This document shows, in pieces, positions 53,465 to 62,878 of a stretch of 64,000 nucleotides of DNA. Both the position numbers and the translations under genes were made by a program. The DNA lies in the NCBI RefSeq assembly GCF_014773245.1, contig NZ_JACWMX010000001.1, forward strand, positions 558,001-622,000, written 5' to 3'. Under the pieces are notes generated by a model. That model made no database searches, was not told where the DNA came from, and saw nothing but the letters and a program-made list of their open reading frames with translations. Origin of the DNA: Mucilaginibacter glaciei (GTDB lineage Bacteria > Bacteroidota > Bacteroidia > Sphingobacteriales > Sphingobacteriaceae). How positions within the stretch are numbered: the stretch's first letter is position 1; each line of letters starts with the position of its first letter.

Positions 53465-53523
53465 GTTGTTTGAAGAATTTGCGGTAAAGCTACTATTTTG
53501 TTTAATAACTTGTAAGTTGATTT

Positions 53524-53633
53524 GTTGTAAATGTTACAAGAGTTAAAAATAACTTTATTTACAGTAAACACGACCGTAAGTAAACGAACCTTAAATCTGT
53601 TAAAACCTTTGTAACATTATAACCTTTACAACC
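53524..53633. repeat. Inverted repeat in the sucC-lolD spacer
   Basis: GTTGTAAATGTTACAAG (53524-53540) is matched, in inverse, by the 53606-53633 block (CTTTGTAACATTATAAC and CTTTACAACC). The same CCTTTACAAC word occurs at 11900-11926. Looks like a dispersed intergenic repeat. Confidence 0.5.
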
Positions 53634-53640
53634 AATAAAC

Positions 53641-53648
53641 TAAATTCG
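53641..53648 (+). promoter_or_regulatory. -7-like box of lolD
   Basis: TAAATTCG, one mismatch to TAnnTTTG, ends three bases before the lolD ATG and so would give a leaderless transcript. Confidence 0.4.
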
Positions 53649-53651
53649 CCC

Positions 53652-54311
53652 ATGCTTAAAGCGCAATCAATAAATAAATCTTACGGAGAACTCCGTATAT
53701 TAAAGGGGGTCGATCTGGAGGTCAAGAAGGGCGAGATCGTTACGATAGTGGGAGCATCAGGCGCCGGTAAAAGTTCACTGCTAAATATCCTGGGTACATT
53801 GGACAATGCCGATTCGGGGCAAATATTTATTGATGACGTCGAGGTAAGTAAGCTTAACAATAAAAATTTAAGCGCGTTTCGAAATCAAAAAATTGGTTTT
53901 ATTTTTCAATTTCACCATTTGCTGGTGGAGTTTAATGCGATCGAAAATGTCTGTATGCCGGCTTTTATTGCTGGTATACCTAAAGCCGAGGCAGAAAAAC
54001 GCGCCAAAGAACTATTGGAAATGCTGGGCTTAGGGCACCGCATTACGCACAAACCGGCGCAGTTATCCGGCGGCGAGCAGCAGCGCGTGGCGGTAGCAAG
54101 GGCCCTAATCAATAACCCGGCACTGATATTTGCTGATGAACCTTCCGGGAACCTTGATTCTGTAAACGCTTTAGAATTGCACGAGTTATTTATAAAGTTG
54201 CGTAAAGATTTTGACCAGACCTTTGTAATTGTTACCCACAACGAAGATCTTGCAGCAATGGCCGACCGCACTATATTAATGAAAGATGGTAAAATTGTAG
54301 ATAGCATATAA
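53652..54311 (+). CDS. lolD: LolD-like ABC transporter ATPase
   Basis: A 219-residue ATPase of the lipoprotein-releasing (LolCDE) or MacB type. Walker A is [12 protein letters not shown], signature [15 protein letters not shown], Walker [13 protein letters not shown], and the H-loop is IVTHNED. The phrase [16 protein letters not shown] matches LolD-type Q-loop regions (LLPEFTALENV). It would drive release of lipoproteins from the inner membrane with a LolC/E permease that is not encoded nearby. A small gene starts one base after its stop and the HAD gene overlaps that, so all three are one unit. Confidence 0.92.
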   Translation: MLKAQSINKSYGELRILKGVDLEVKKGEIVTIVGASGAGKSSLLNILGTLDNADSGQIFIDDVEVSKLNNKNLSAFRNQKIGFIFQFHHLLVEFNAIENVCMPAFIAGIPKAEAEKRAKELLEMLGLGHRITHKPAQLSGGEQQRVAVARALINNPALIFADEPSGNLDSVNALELHELFIKLRKDFDQTFVIVTHNEDLAAMADRTILMKDGKIVDSI

Positions 54312-54614
54312 TTGAAAATATTAATAACCTCGGCCACAGCTGCAGAAGCTCATAAACTCAAAGGAAAACTGATTAATAACGAAGTTTTGTTAGGCGACCA
54401 TGCAGACCTGCCGGCATTTATGCGCAGTAACATTATCAAACTGCCCAACCCCGCAACAGATACCTATGCGCATGAAATGCTGACCCTGAGCCTGGATATG
54501 GAGATAGAAGCTTTGTACCTTTTGCAAGGCCAGGAATTGGAGATACTGCTTAGATCGGAAGTTTTATTTAACGAGTACCATATTAATATCATTGATGGCC
54601 GGAATTACCTATAA
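54312..54614 (+). CDS. Small hypothetical protein in the lolD operon
   Basis: A 100-residue protein of unknown family, begun at a TTG that directly follows the lolD stop codon. The first 60 residues (KILITSATAAEAHKLKGKLIN, EVLLGDHADLPAFMR) look like one beta-alpha unit with a short strand; the rest is helical (LTLSLDMEIEALYLLQGQELEILLRSE). It resembles a truncated Rossmann-like domain but lacks a glycine-rich loop. The HAD gene overlaps it by 20 bases, which shows translational coupling. Confidence 0.65.
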   Translation: MKILITSATAAEAHKLKGKLINNEVLLGDHADLPAFMRSNIIKLPNPATDTYAHEMLTLSLDMEIEALYLLQGQELEILLRSEVLFNEYHINIIDGRNYL

Positions 54615-55215
54615 CGATATCGACCCGAGTAAAAAGGCTTTTATATTCGAGCTTGACGATGTGCTATACCCTAAAAAGGACTACTATTACCAGGTATATT
54701 ATTTGTTTGCCAATTTATTGGAGTACACTGAATTATCTGACGCGAAACAGACAACCGATTTAATGATTGCTACGTATAATGACAAAGGACCAATTGCTGT
54801 ATTTAATGTAATTAAGCAAACGTTGGGTATTGATGAGAAACACCGGGCTAACCTGGAAAAACTGTTACTTACGACAAAGCTGCCCTTAAAATTGCTTTTG
54901 TATCAGAATATCCTTACCTTTTTGCAGGATGTTGTTTTAGACCGGAAAAAGCTTTTTATAGTAACCAACGGCGACCCGCTTATGCAGCTAAACAAGTTGA
55001 GGCAGGTAGAGTGGCATGGGTTAGAGGGTTATCTTATCTGTTATTTTGCAAATGAAACAAAGGCTAAACCCGAGACCGATGTTATTGAATTACTAATGAA
55101 AGACCACGGGTTGGAGAGAAGAGACCTGATGATGGTAGGGAATTCTGAAACTGACAGGGAATGTGCGGAAAATGCCGGTGTAGATTATAGTGAGGTAATT
55201 GATATAATACAATAA
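54595..55215 (+). CDS. HAD-like protein with altered nucleophile
   Basis: A 206-residue HAD-superfamily protein (start ATG 54595; a TTG lies one codon earlier). Motif I reads AFIFELDDVLYPKK: the nucleophilic Asp of FDLDxT is Glu19, while the next Asp (D21) is kept. Motif II is FIVTNGD, motif III is KAKPETD (Lys) and motif IV is MMVGNSETDREC. Without the nucleophile, phosphoryl transfer through aspartyl phosphate is unlikely, although rare ELD forms may retain activity. Role unknown; sits behind lolD and a coupled small gene. Confidence 0.85.
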   Translation: MAGITYNDIDPSKKAFIFELDDVLYPKKDYYYQVYYLFANLLEYTELSDAKQTTDLMIATYNDKGPIAVFNVIKQTLGIDEKHRANLEKLLLTTKLPLKLLLYQNILTFLQDVVLDRKKLFIVTNGDPLMQLNKLRQVEWHGLEGYLICYFANETKAKPETDVIELLMKDHGLERRDLMMVGNSETDRECAENAGVDYSEVIDIIQ

Positions 55216-55257
55216 TAAATATAGAAACTAACACGTTAACTGTCATATAATTAAACT

Positions 55258-56856
55258 ATGCGAAAAATATTTTACGCTTCAATAATGCTTGCTGCGGCAG
55301 TCATATCTTCTTGCAAAAAAGAATCAGCAACCACCACCACCGCTGGTGGTACAGGCGGAACAGGCGGCACAACTATCACTCCATCGAAAACCGGTACCAC
55401 GCTTGATCTGATGAAGGATTCGGTGTTTTTATACGCGCAGGAAGCTTATTACTGGTACGATGGTTTGCCAGATTATGCAACGTTTAATCCACGGGCTGTA
55501 ACTGGCAGTACAGACATTGCAGCCCTTTCGGCAGAGGTTGATAAGATTTCTCAGTACAAAATAAACCCGGTAACAGGAAAACCTTATGAGTATTATGCCG
55601 CCGCCCCTGGTAGCGCTAAATACTCATTTATTGATGATGGTAGCGTATCAACCGCTTTAAACGGTATAAAAGGCGATTTTGGTTTTGCTCCTTTATATAA
55701 CGATGTTAATGATTTGCGTATTAGGTATGTATACCCCGGGTCACCTGCAGATTTGGCTGGCATTAAACGTGGGTTTGTGATCACCAGCATTAATGGCCGT
55801 ACCAATTTGGCATATGATGCCGGTAGCGGCGGTGCTGGTACTAACGTTAACTATGTTATCAACGCTTACTCAAACAGCAGTACCATAACATTGGGCTTAA
55901 AGAAACCTGATGGTACTACATTGACTGCCGATTTAAATGTAGCTACCTATACATTAAACCCCGTGTTAACTTATAAAACAATTGATGCCGGCAATAACCA
56001 TAAAGTGGGCTACATTGTATTTAACAGCTTTAGCTCACCTGCTAATGCTAATGCTAAGTTGAATGAAGCTTTCAGCAGTTTTGCTTCCAATGGTGTTACA
56101 GACCTGGTTGTAGATTTACGTTATAACGGTGGTGGCTATGTATCTACCGCCGAGTATTTAAGTAACTTAATTGCGCCTGCGGCTAAGTCGGGTACGCCAA
56201 TGTATTACACTTATTTTAACGATAAGCTGGCCAGCGGTAAAGCGTCGTTACTCAGGAACCAAGTGCGCAAGGATGCGGTTAACGGCACTTACAATTACGC
56301 GCAGTTTGATTATTCGGTTAACGGAAACGTGGTTAACTTCACGAAAACGAACATCCCCGTTACTTTAAATACGCTAACAAGGGTGTTCTTCATAGTGACC
56401 GGTTCAACCGCTTCGGCAAGTGAGCTTACAATTAATAACATAAGGGCGATATCAACATTAGATGTAAAATTAATAGGTACTACAAGCTACGGTAAGCCCG
56501 TAGGTTTCTTCGATATAGATATTAATAAATACCAGATGTATGTACCGGAGTTTGAAACTAAAAATGCAAACCAGCAAGGTGGTTACTATGCAGGTATGAC
56601 ACCGGCATCTGCAGATTATCCCGGTTACAGAGATTTTGACGATGTGACTAAAGACTTTGGTGACCCAACCGAAGGCTTATTAGCACGTGCTCTAACTTAT
56701 GCCAAAACCGGAGCTTTCACATCAACTACGCCTGTAATACAAAGCACAGCACGCAAGTCTTTCTCTGTTGATGAGTCTAACGCGGCAGGCATAGCGCTCG
56801 ATGGTAATAAATTCAATGGCATGATCTACAATAAGCCGTTTAAGCTGAAAAAGTAA
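55258..56856 (+). CDS. S41-family C-terminal processing peptidase, lipoprotein
   Basis: A 532-residue peptidase. An N-terminal lipobox (AVISSCKKES, Cys19) and a Gly/Thr-rich linker anchor it outside the cytoplasm. A PDZ domain spans about 140-240 (FAPLYNDVNDLRIRYVYPGSPADLAGIKRGFVI). The S41 domain holds VVDLRYNGGGYVSTAEYL and the catalytic Ser-Lys dyad (Ser386 in STASASE, Lys413 in SYGKPVG). It should cut unstructured or C-terminal ends of proteins. Family members often degrade or process exported polypeptides. Followed by a terminator. Confidence 0.93.
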   Translation: MRKIFYASIMLAAAVISSCKKESATTTTAGGTGGTGGTTITPSKTGTTLDLMKDSVFLYAQEAYYWYDGLPDYATFNPRAVTGSTDIAALSAEVDKISQYKINPVTGKPYEYYAAAPGSAKYSFIDDGSVSTALNGIKGDFGFAPLYNDVNDLRIRYVYPGSPADLAGIKRGFVITSINGRTNLAYDAGSGGAGTNVNYVINAYSNSSTITLGLKKPDGTTLTADLNVATYTLNPVLTYKTIDAGNNHKVGYIVFNSFSSPANANAKLNEAFSSFASNGVTDLVVDLRYNGGGYVSTAEYLSNLIAPAAKSGTPMYYTYFNDKLASGKASLLRNQVRKDAVNGTYNYAQFDYSVNGNVVNFTKTNIPVTLNTLTRVFFIVTGSTASASELTINNIRAISTLDVKLIGTTSYGKPVGFFDIDINKYQMYVPEFETKNANQQGGYYAGMTPASADYPGYRDFDDVTKDFGDPTEGLLARALTYAKTGAFTSTTPVIQSTARKSFSVDESNAAGIALDGNKFNGMIYNKPFKLKK

Positions 56857-56881
56857 TTCTTTAATATAAAAATAGATTTGG

Positions 56882-56910
56882 GCGGATGATGAAAATCATC
56901 CGCTTTTTTT
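56882..56910. terminator. Terminator after the S41 peptidase gene
   Basis: GCGGATGAT pairs with ATCATCCGC around GAAA, followed by seven T residues. It reaches into the stop codon of smc on the opposite strand. Confidence 0.85.
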
Positions 56911-59900
56911 ATTCTGCAAATTCGCGAAGGTCTACAGGTACAACACGCGATATTCCCTGCTCAACCATGGTTACACCGTAAACAATGTCTGTACAGGCTA
57001 TGGTGCGTTTGTTATGCGATATGATAATGAACTGCGATTCTTTTGAGAATTTACGGATGATATTATTGAATTTGTCAATGTTAGTGTCATCCAGCGGGGC
57101 ATCCACTTCATCAAAAATACAGAAGGGAGCGGGTTTTAAAAGGTATAGCGAGAATAGAATAGCCGTTGCCGTCAACGTCTTTTCACCGCCCGATAACTGG
57201 TTGATTGACAATGGCCGTTTTCCTTTCGGCCTGGCAATAATGTCTATATCAGATTCGAGCGGCCGTTCCGGGTCGGTCAGGATCAGATCACAAGAGTCCT
57301 GCTCATTGAAAAGTGACCGGAATACCTTGATGAAATTCTCCCGAACCAAAATAAAAGAATCCATAAATTTTTCGCGGGCGGTATCGTCTATTTCCTGTAT
57401 GGTTGCCAGCAGCGAGGCTTTTGCTTCGGCAAGGTCCTTCTTTTGGGCCTGGATAAATTGGAGGCGTTCGCTCATTTCGGTGTAGGCTTCAACTGCCATC
57501 GGGTTTATGGCACCAAAATCATCCAGCTGGCGTTTCATCTTCTCCGTTTTATCGCGGATCTCGTCCTCGCTCTCTGCTGCGCTTTGTTCAACTTCCAGTA
57601 AATCATTGATATCCACATTAAACTCAACGGAAAGCCGCTCCTTCAAAGCGTTCAGCTCCAGTTTAAGATCATTACGTTCATCTTTCAGGGCGTTCTCAAT
57701 TGCTTCGGCCTGATCCTTTTTTTGCCTTAATTTTGATACTTCGTTTTCGCTTTCAGTGATCCTGGTGCGCCAGGCGTAATATTCCTGTTCGGCATCGTGT
57801 GTGCCTTTCTCCAATGATTCCTTTTGCTCGTACATTTCTAACAGGCTTTCGTCGCTGTCGCCTGTTTGCTGCAGATTCTCCAATATCAAAGCTTTTACCT
57901 TTTCCAATTCTGCGCTATTTTGTTTTATGCGCATATCCAGGTGCTCCAATTGCGTTTCGCGGTAATCCAGATCTTTAACCAAACCCGATACTTTATTTTG
58001 CTGCTGATGGAAGCGGATATTCTCTTGGTTATAGGTGTTAGATTGTACCGTCACCATTTCGTTCAGTTCATTAAATGCATGCTGCTTATCCAGCATTAGT
58101 TCGCTTTGGATCTGTTTTTGGGCACGCAGTTCGGCCAGCAGGGGTCCAAGGTTTTGGATCTCCTGTCTGATACCGGTTATTTTATCAGCTATGTCCTTCT
58201 TGCGGTTAAGGCTGTTCTCAATAAAAGCCTGATATTGTTCTTGTTTAGTTTTAACGGTGATCAGCTCCGTATTCAGCTGGTTAAGTGCCTGTTGCTTTTG
58301 CCTCATCTCATCGGCCCTGGTAGCTGCCTTAAGTGCGGTTAAGGTACTTTGCAATTCTTCGCTGCGGCTTTTAAACCCGTTAATTCTATTTTCGGCCAGT
58401 TTGATCTCTTTGAGCAGGTTATCAAGATTTTTAGCGCGGCCGATCCGTTTACCTTCGAATAATCCAACCGACCCGCCGGCCATAGTGTGTTTAGATTTGT
58501 TGAATTTGCCGCTTTTGCCTATCACCACAACGTCTCCATTCAAGTTAGCAGCATTCAAATCCTGCTCGGCTTGATCATTTACCAGGTAAACATTTTTAAG
58601 CAAATGGATAACCAACGGTTTATAACGTTCTTCAACTTCCACAACAGATAAGGCATGGATAGCATCCTCAACATCGTGTGGTTGTACAGTTTCGGTCCCG
58701 TAGCTATTCAATATGAAAAACTGCGCCCTGCCTTTAGCCGAATTACTAAGTAGATTAATGGCCGCTACAGCCTCATCGTAACTATTTACTACGTAGTAGT
58801 TCATCAGCGGTTCCAGGTAGTTTTCTACAGCAACCCGGTATTCTTCCTTACAAAATAAAATATCGCTGAACAGCGTAACTGTTTTGGCCCAGTTGCTGTT
58901 CTTTTTCAAAAAACGGATCGACTCCGGGAAGCCCTCTAAGTTATCAACCAGGCTTTTGGTCAGGTTATATTCATTTTGCCGGGCATCCAGCTTACGGCCA
59001 TCAGCAGCTATGTTATCCGTAACGGTTTTAAGTTCGTCTGTTGTGTCGCTTATCTGTTGCTGCAGCTTGCTTTCGGCAACAACTGCCATTTCGTACTCGC
59101 CTTTTAGGGTTTCAGTTCGGCCATCCAGTTCGGCCACTATCTTATTGAAGTGCGAGAGCTCGGCTTCTTTGCTGGTAGCATCCTCCATGTTTCGCTGGAT
59201 TTCCTGCTCTAAAGCCTGCTGCTGTATGTTCAGGATGTCAATGTCTTTCTCGGCCTTATAAGCTTGGTTTTGGATTCGGTTGTTTACACTATTTAGCTCA
59301 TTTAATTCGTTACGGGCCTCGCTTTGCGTTAGGCGCAAATCATCTACTGCCTCCTTCAATTCTGCAACACGCAGTGTGATAGCGTGCAAGTTCTCGTCTT
59401 CCTGTAGCTTCTCTTCACTCAACCGCTTAATATTGTACTGAACGTGTTTGAACTGGTTACCATCCTTTTCCAATTCATCTTTAAGGCGGGTTTCTTTATC
59501 CTGCTGGTTTTTTAACTGTTCGTTTTTAACTCGTTTTTCGCTCTCGTAAGCGCGAATCTTTGCCGTAAACTCGTTACTGGCCTTTTGCTGCGCGGCAAGG
59601 TTTTTTTCGCGGGTAATGCTATCCAGTTTTGATTGTTGTAACGAGGCCTCCAGCGTATCTATCTGTGTAGCAATACCTAACTTTTCTGTACGTTGTACCT
59701 GCTCTTTATCTTCAATTTCGGCAAGCGATTTACTAAAACCCGCTATACGGAATGACGCAAGGGAAATGCTTAAAACTTTATATTGATCGCGCAGGCGATA
59801 ATACCGTTCGGTTTTTTTTGCCTGGTTTTCAAGGGTTTTCAGGTTCTTATCTATCTCGAAAAGCAGGTCTTCCACACGCTCCAGGTCGGCTTCTGTATCT

Positions 59901-60445
59901 TTAAGCTTATTAAAGGTTTGTTTCTTGCGCAGCTTGTATTTGGATATTCCCGATGCTTCTTCGAACAGGTTACGCCGCGAGCCTTCCTTATTGTTAATGA
60001 TCTCATCGATCATCTTTAACTCGATAATGGCGTAGGAGTTAGCGCCGATGCCGGTATCTAAAAACAGGTCGGTAATGTCCTTTAAGCGGCATTGGACATC
60101 GTTGAGCAGGTACTCACTTTCGCCGCTGCGGTAAAGCCTGCGGGTAAGGGTAACCTGCGAAAAATCGGTAGGGAGCAGGTTTTTAGTATTATCAAAGGTT
60201 AACGATACCTGCGCCAGGTTAGCCGCTTTGCGGGTTTTGGCACCGTTAAAGATGATATTATCCATCTTCTCCGACCGCAAGGCCCTGGTGCTTTGCTCGC
60301 CCAAAACCCAGCGGATAGCATCTACCACGTTTGACTTACCACAACCGTTTGGGCCGGCAATAGCAGTAACACCCTCATTAAAATTGATGGTGATCTTATC
60401 GCCAAAGCTTTTAAAGCCCTTGATTTCTAATTGAGTAAGCTGCAT
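56909..60445 (-). CDS. smc: Chromosome segregation protein SMC
   Basis: A 1178-residue SMC ATPase that condenses and aligns the chromosome with ScpA/ScpB. The head halves are GPNGCGKSNVVDAIRW (Walker A, near residue 32) and LSGGEKTLTATAILFSLYLLKPAPFCIFDEVDAPLDD (signature and Walker B, C-terminal). Two long coiled coils (about 170-500 and 670-1020) flank a hinge domain around residues 520-640. The start ATG is 60445 (MQLTQLEIKGFKSFGDK), since an upstream extension of the frame runs into the phzF gene and carries no SMC-like sequence. Confidence 0.97.
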   Translation of the reverse strand: MQLTQLEIKGFKSFGDKITINFNEGVTAIAGPNGCGKSNVVDAIRWVLGEQSTRALRSEKMDNIIFNGAKTRKAANLAQVSLTFDNTKNLLPTDFSQVTLTRRLYRSGESEYLLNDVQCRLKDITDLFLDTGIGANSYAIIELKMIDEIINNKEGSRRNLFEEASGISKYKLRKKQTFNKLKDTEADLERVEDLLFEIDKNLKTLENQAKKTERYYRLRDQYKVLSISLASFRIAGFSKSLAEIEDKEQVQRTEKLGIATQIDTLEASLQQSKLDSITREKNLAAQQKASNEFTAKIRAYESEKRVKNEQLKNQQDKETRLKDELEKDGNQFKHVQYNIKRLSEEKLQEDENLHAITLRVAELKEAVDDLRLTQSEARNELNELNSVNNRIQNQAYKAEKDIDILNIQQQALEQEIQRNMEDATSKEAELSHFNKIVAELDGRTETLKGEYEMAVVAESKLQQQISDTTDELKTVTDNIAADGRKLDARQNEYNLTKSLVDNLEGFPESIRFLKKNSNWAKTVTLFSDILFCKEEYRVAVENYLEPLMNYYVVNSYDEAVAAINLLSNSAKGRAQFFILNSYGTETVQPHDVEDAIHALSVVEVEERYKPLVIHLLKNVYLVNDQAEQDLNAANLNGDVVVIGKSGKFNKSKHTMAGGSVGLFEGKRIGRAKNLDNLLKEIKLAENRINGFKSRSEELQSTLTALKAATRADEMRQKQQALNQLNTELITVKTKQEQYQAFIENSLNRKKDIADKITGIRQEIQNLGPLLAELRAQKQIQSELMLDKQHAFNELNEMVTVQSNTYNQENIRFHQQQNKVSGLVKDLDYRETQLEHLDMRIKQNSAELEKVKALILENLQQTGDSDESLLEMYEQKESLEKGTHDAEQEYYAWRTRITESENEVSKLRQKKDQAEAIENALKDERNDLKLELNALKERLSVEFNVDINDLLEVEQSAAESEDEIRDKTEKMKRQLDDFGAINPMAVEAYTEMSERLQFIQAQKKDLAEAKASLLATIQEIDDTAREKFMDSFILVRENFIKVFRSLFNEQDSCDLILTDPERPLESDIDIIARPKGKRPLSINQLSGGEKTLTATAILFSLYLLKPAPFCIFDEVDAPLDDTNIDKFNNIIRKFSKESQFIIISHNKRTIACTDIVYGVTMVEQGISRVVPVDLREFAE

Positions 60446-60504
60446 TAATAAGGATAGTGCGTCGAAAAAATTAAGAGCTTTAAGGTAGGAATAAAATGTT
60501 AGAT

Positions 60505-61290
60505 TTAAACGTAAATCTCTCCTTTTAAGTAAGTCACCGCTTTGCCTGCCATGCTTACGCGGTCGCCCTTTAGTTCGCACCATAGTTCGCCTTTGCGGGC
60601 GCTTACCTGGTAGGCGTGCAATAAGTTTTTACCCAGTTTGCCTGCCCAGTAGGGGATCAGGTTGCAATGTGCCGAGCCTGTAACAGGATCTTCGGCTACG
60701 CCTGCGGCAGGCGCAAAAAAGCGCGACACAAAATTAACATGCTTACCCGGAGCAGTTACGATAACGCCTAACGTATCAATTTTGGCTAAGGCCTGATGAT
60801 CGGGCACCATTTGCAGCACTTCCTCTTCAGTTTCATAAACCAGCATATAATCGCGCGAGCGTAAAACTTCTTTTGGTTTAGCGCCACCTAAAGCGGCTAT
60901 CAATCCTTCCGGTGCATCTGCTACGAACGGCGGGCGAGAAGGGAAGCCCATCGCGTATTTATCGCCTTCGCGCTTTACGGTTAAAGTGCCTGCTTTTACC
61001 GTATTGAAATAAATGGTATCTGCCGCATAACCTAATTCGGTAAATAAAATATGTGCCGATGCCAGCGTGGCATGGCCGCAAAGGTCTATCTCCAATTCGG
61101 GTGTAAACCAGCGTAACAGGTAGCCTTTCTCGTTCTTTACAAAAAAGGCGGTCTCGGCCAGGTTGTTCTCCATGGCTATTTTTTGCATCACAGCATCGGG
61201 CAGCCATTCGTTTAGCGGGCAAACAGCCGCAGGGTTGCCCCCAAATAATTGATCGGTAAAAGCATCAGCTTGGTAAATAGGGATAGTCAT
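60505..61290 (-). CDS. PhzF-family protein
   Basis: A 261-residue PhzF-like isomerase. The N-terminal YQADAFTDQLFGGNPAAVCPL motif and AMENNLAETAFF hold the conserved Glu (E45 in Pseudomonas PhzF), and DPVTGSAHCNLIPYW is the second-half block. PhzF itself isomerises a phenazine precursor, but most family members in non-phenazine bacteria have unknown substrates; there is no phenazine pathway nearby. It is separated from smc by 59 bases and divergent from the M28 peptidase gene. Confidence 0.93.
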   Translation of the reverse strand: MTIPIYQADAFTDQLFGGNPAAVCPLNEWLPDAVMQKIAMENNLAETAFFVKNEKGYLLRWFTPELEIDLCGHATLASAHILFTELGYAADTIYFNTVKAGTLTVKREGDKYAMGFPSRPPFVADAPEGLIAALGGAKPKEVLRSRDYMLVYETEEEVLQMVPDHQALAKIDTLGVIVTAPGKHVNFVSRFFAPAAGVAEDPVTGSAHCNLIPYWAGKLGKNLLHAYQVSARKGELWCELKGDRVSMAGKAVTYLKGEIYV

Positions 61291-61411
61291 GTTTAGATGT
61301 GTTGATTGAGCTAAAGTAAATCTATCCGTTTATATATCGTTGATCAATATGCAAAAAAGAAGTGCAGATGCCGTGGAAAATCTAAATTGAAATAACTAAA
61401 TTGGGCGTAGC

Positions 61412-62878
61412 ATGAAAAGAACCCTTACCACTTTGCTTTTTGCCGCGTTGACCGGCACGCAGCTGTTTGCGCAAACCAAACCTATTAGCACGCCGCCTGC
61501 ATTGTCGGCTATAAAAGATGCCGATATTAAACGCGATATTTTTGAATTGGCAGGCGATGGTTTTCGTGGCCGCAGGGCGGGCACGCCAGATGAGTTGCGC
61601 GCCGCCGCCTGGACAGCTCAACGCGCGCAGGAAGCCGGATTAAAACCTGCCGGCGACGACGGTACTTACTTTCAGTATTATAATCTGAAACGCACGCGCA
61701 CCGCCGACCGCGGTACTTTTGCAATAAACGAACAACCACTTAAATTGTGGAGCGATGTTTTCCCAACGCAGCCCTTAGATACCCGGCTTGAAGGTAGCGT
61801 TGTTTGGTTAAATTCTATGGCCGATACGGCTGGCGCCATAGCAGGGAAAATAGTAGCCATGAAGATTGTAGCACCTAATCCACTTCCTGCCAAAGGGATG
61901 AGTTTATGGGGCTATCGGTATACGGCATTGGCGATAAGGCAGCAAAGTACCATTCTGCGCCGCAAGGGGGTTACAGCCATTATCATTGTTGCTGACGAAA
62001 CGGTTGAGGGTTCACTGGCGTTTATCGGGCATAATTACCAGGAAGGCTTGTACCAGTTAGAAAGTGCGTTGCCGCCTGCTCAGCGCCCTGCTGCACCGGT
62101 AGTATTGGTAAAATCTAATTATGCTGCGCCATTACAGCAAGCCAACGCGAAAGTAAGATCAGATTTTGTGATGGAAACCTTCCTTTACCCATCGGTAAAC
62201 GTGGTAGCTAAGGCTTCAGGTACGGATGCTGCGTTGCGTAATGAATACGTATTGTTCAGCGGCCACCATGATCATGACGGTGTAGGTTACCCCATAGCCG
62301 GCGACTCGATCTGGAACGGTGCCGACGATAATGCTTCGGTTACGGTGGGTATGCTGGCCATTGCGAGGGCATGGGTAGCCAAACCGGGCAAACGCTCTGC
62401 TTTATTTGTATGGCACGGGGCAGAGGAGCGTGGCTTGTTTGGTTCGCGCTATTATGCGGCGCACCCAACGGTTGATAAAAAATCGATAGTAACAGTATTA
62501 AATGCGGATATGATAGGCCGCAACGCGCCGGATTCGGCAGCGTTGCTGGGTACATTATCGCCGCATAAAAACTCAACCGCCTTAGTTGATATGGCAATGA
62601 TGGCCAATAAACAGCTGACTAAGTTTACAGTTGATTTTTCGTGGGACGACGCCAAGCACCCCGAGGGCTGGTATTTCCGTAGCGACCACTTGCCCTACGC
62701 ACAAGCGGGTATCCCGGCAATATTTTTTACTACGCTTTTACACCCCGATTACCATACTCCCAAGGATGAACCTGATAGAATTGATATAGCCAAGCTGGCT
62801 AAAATGGCCAAATGGATGTATTACACAGGTTGGATAGTATCGCAAACTGCTGCGCGGCCAGCGCTCGACGCAAAATAG
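61412..62878 (+). CDS. M28-family zinc peptidase, secreted
   Basis: A 488-residue aminopeptidase-like enzyme. Signal peptide 1-21 (ends LFAQ). A PA-type insert (about 95-230) precedes the catalytic domain. The zinc ligands are in FSGHHDHDG, GADDNASVTVGML, WHGAEERGLFGSRYY (Glu pair, including the general base), DMIGRN and RSDHLPYAQAGIP. It should remove N-terminal residues from peptides outside the cell. A TAAATTGG box lies 8 bases ahead of the ATG. Its stop codon touches that of the convergent ABC gene with no spacer. Confidence 0.93.
   Translation: MKRTLTTLLFAALTGTQLFAQTKPISTPPALSAIKDADIKRDIFELAGDGFRGRRAGTPDELRAAAWTAQRAQEAGLKPAGDDGTYFQYYNLKRTRTADRGTFAINEQPLKLWSDVFPTQPLDTRLEGSVVWLNSMADTAGAIAGKIVAMKIVAPNPLPAKGMSLWGYRYTALAIRQQSTILRRKGVTAIIIVADETVEGSLAFIGHNYQEGLYQLESALPPAQRPAAPVVLVKSNYAAPLQQANAKVRSDFVMETFLYPSVNVVAKASGTDAALRNEYVLFSGHHDHDGVGYPIAGDSIWNGADDNASVTVGMLAIARAWVAKPGKRSALFVWHGAEERGLFGSRYYAAHPTVDKKSIVTVLNADMIGRNAPDSAALLGTLSPHKNSTALVDMAMMANKQLTKFTVDFSWDDAKHPEGWYFRSDHLPYAQAGIPAIFFTTLLHPDYHTPKDEPDRIDIAKLAKMAKWMYYTGWIVSQTAARPALDAK

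Noticed and set aside
60446..60583. N-terminal extension of the smc reading frame by 46 codons
   Set aside because: It overlaps the end of phzF, is rich in Arg/Lys without SMC similarity, and the SMC family start (QLTQLEIKGFKSF) lies at ATG 60445.
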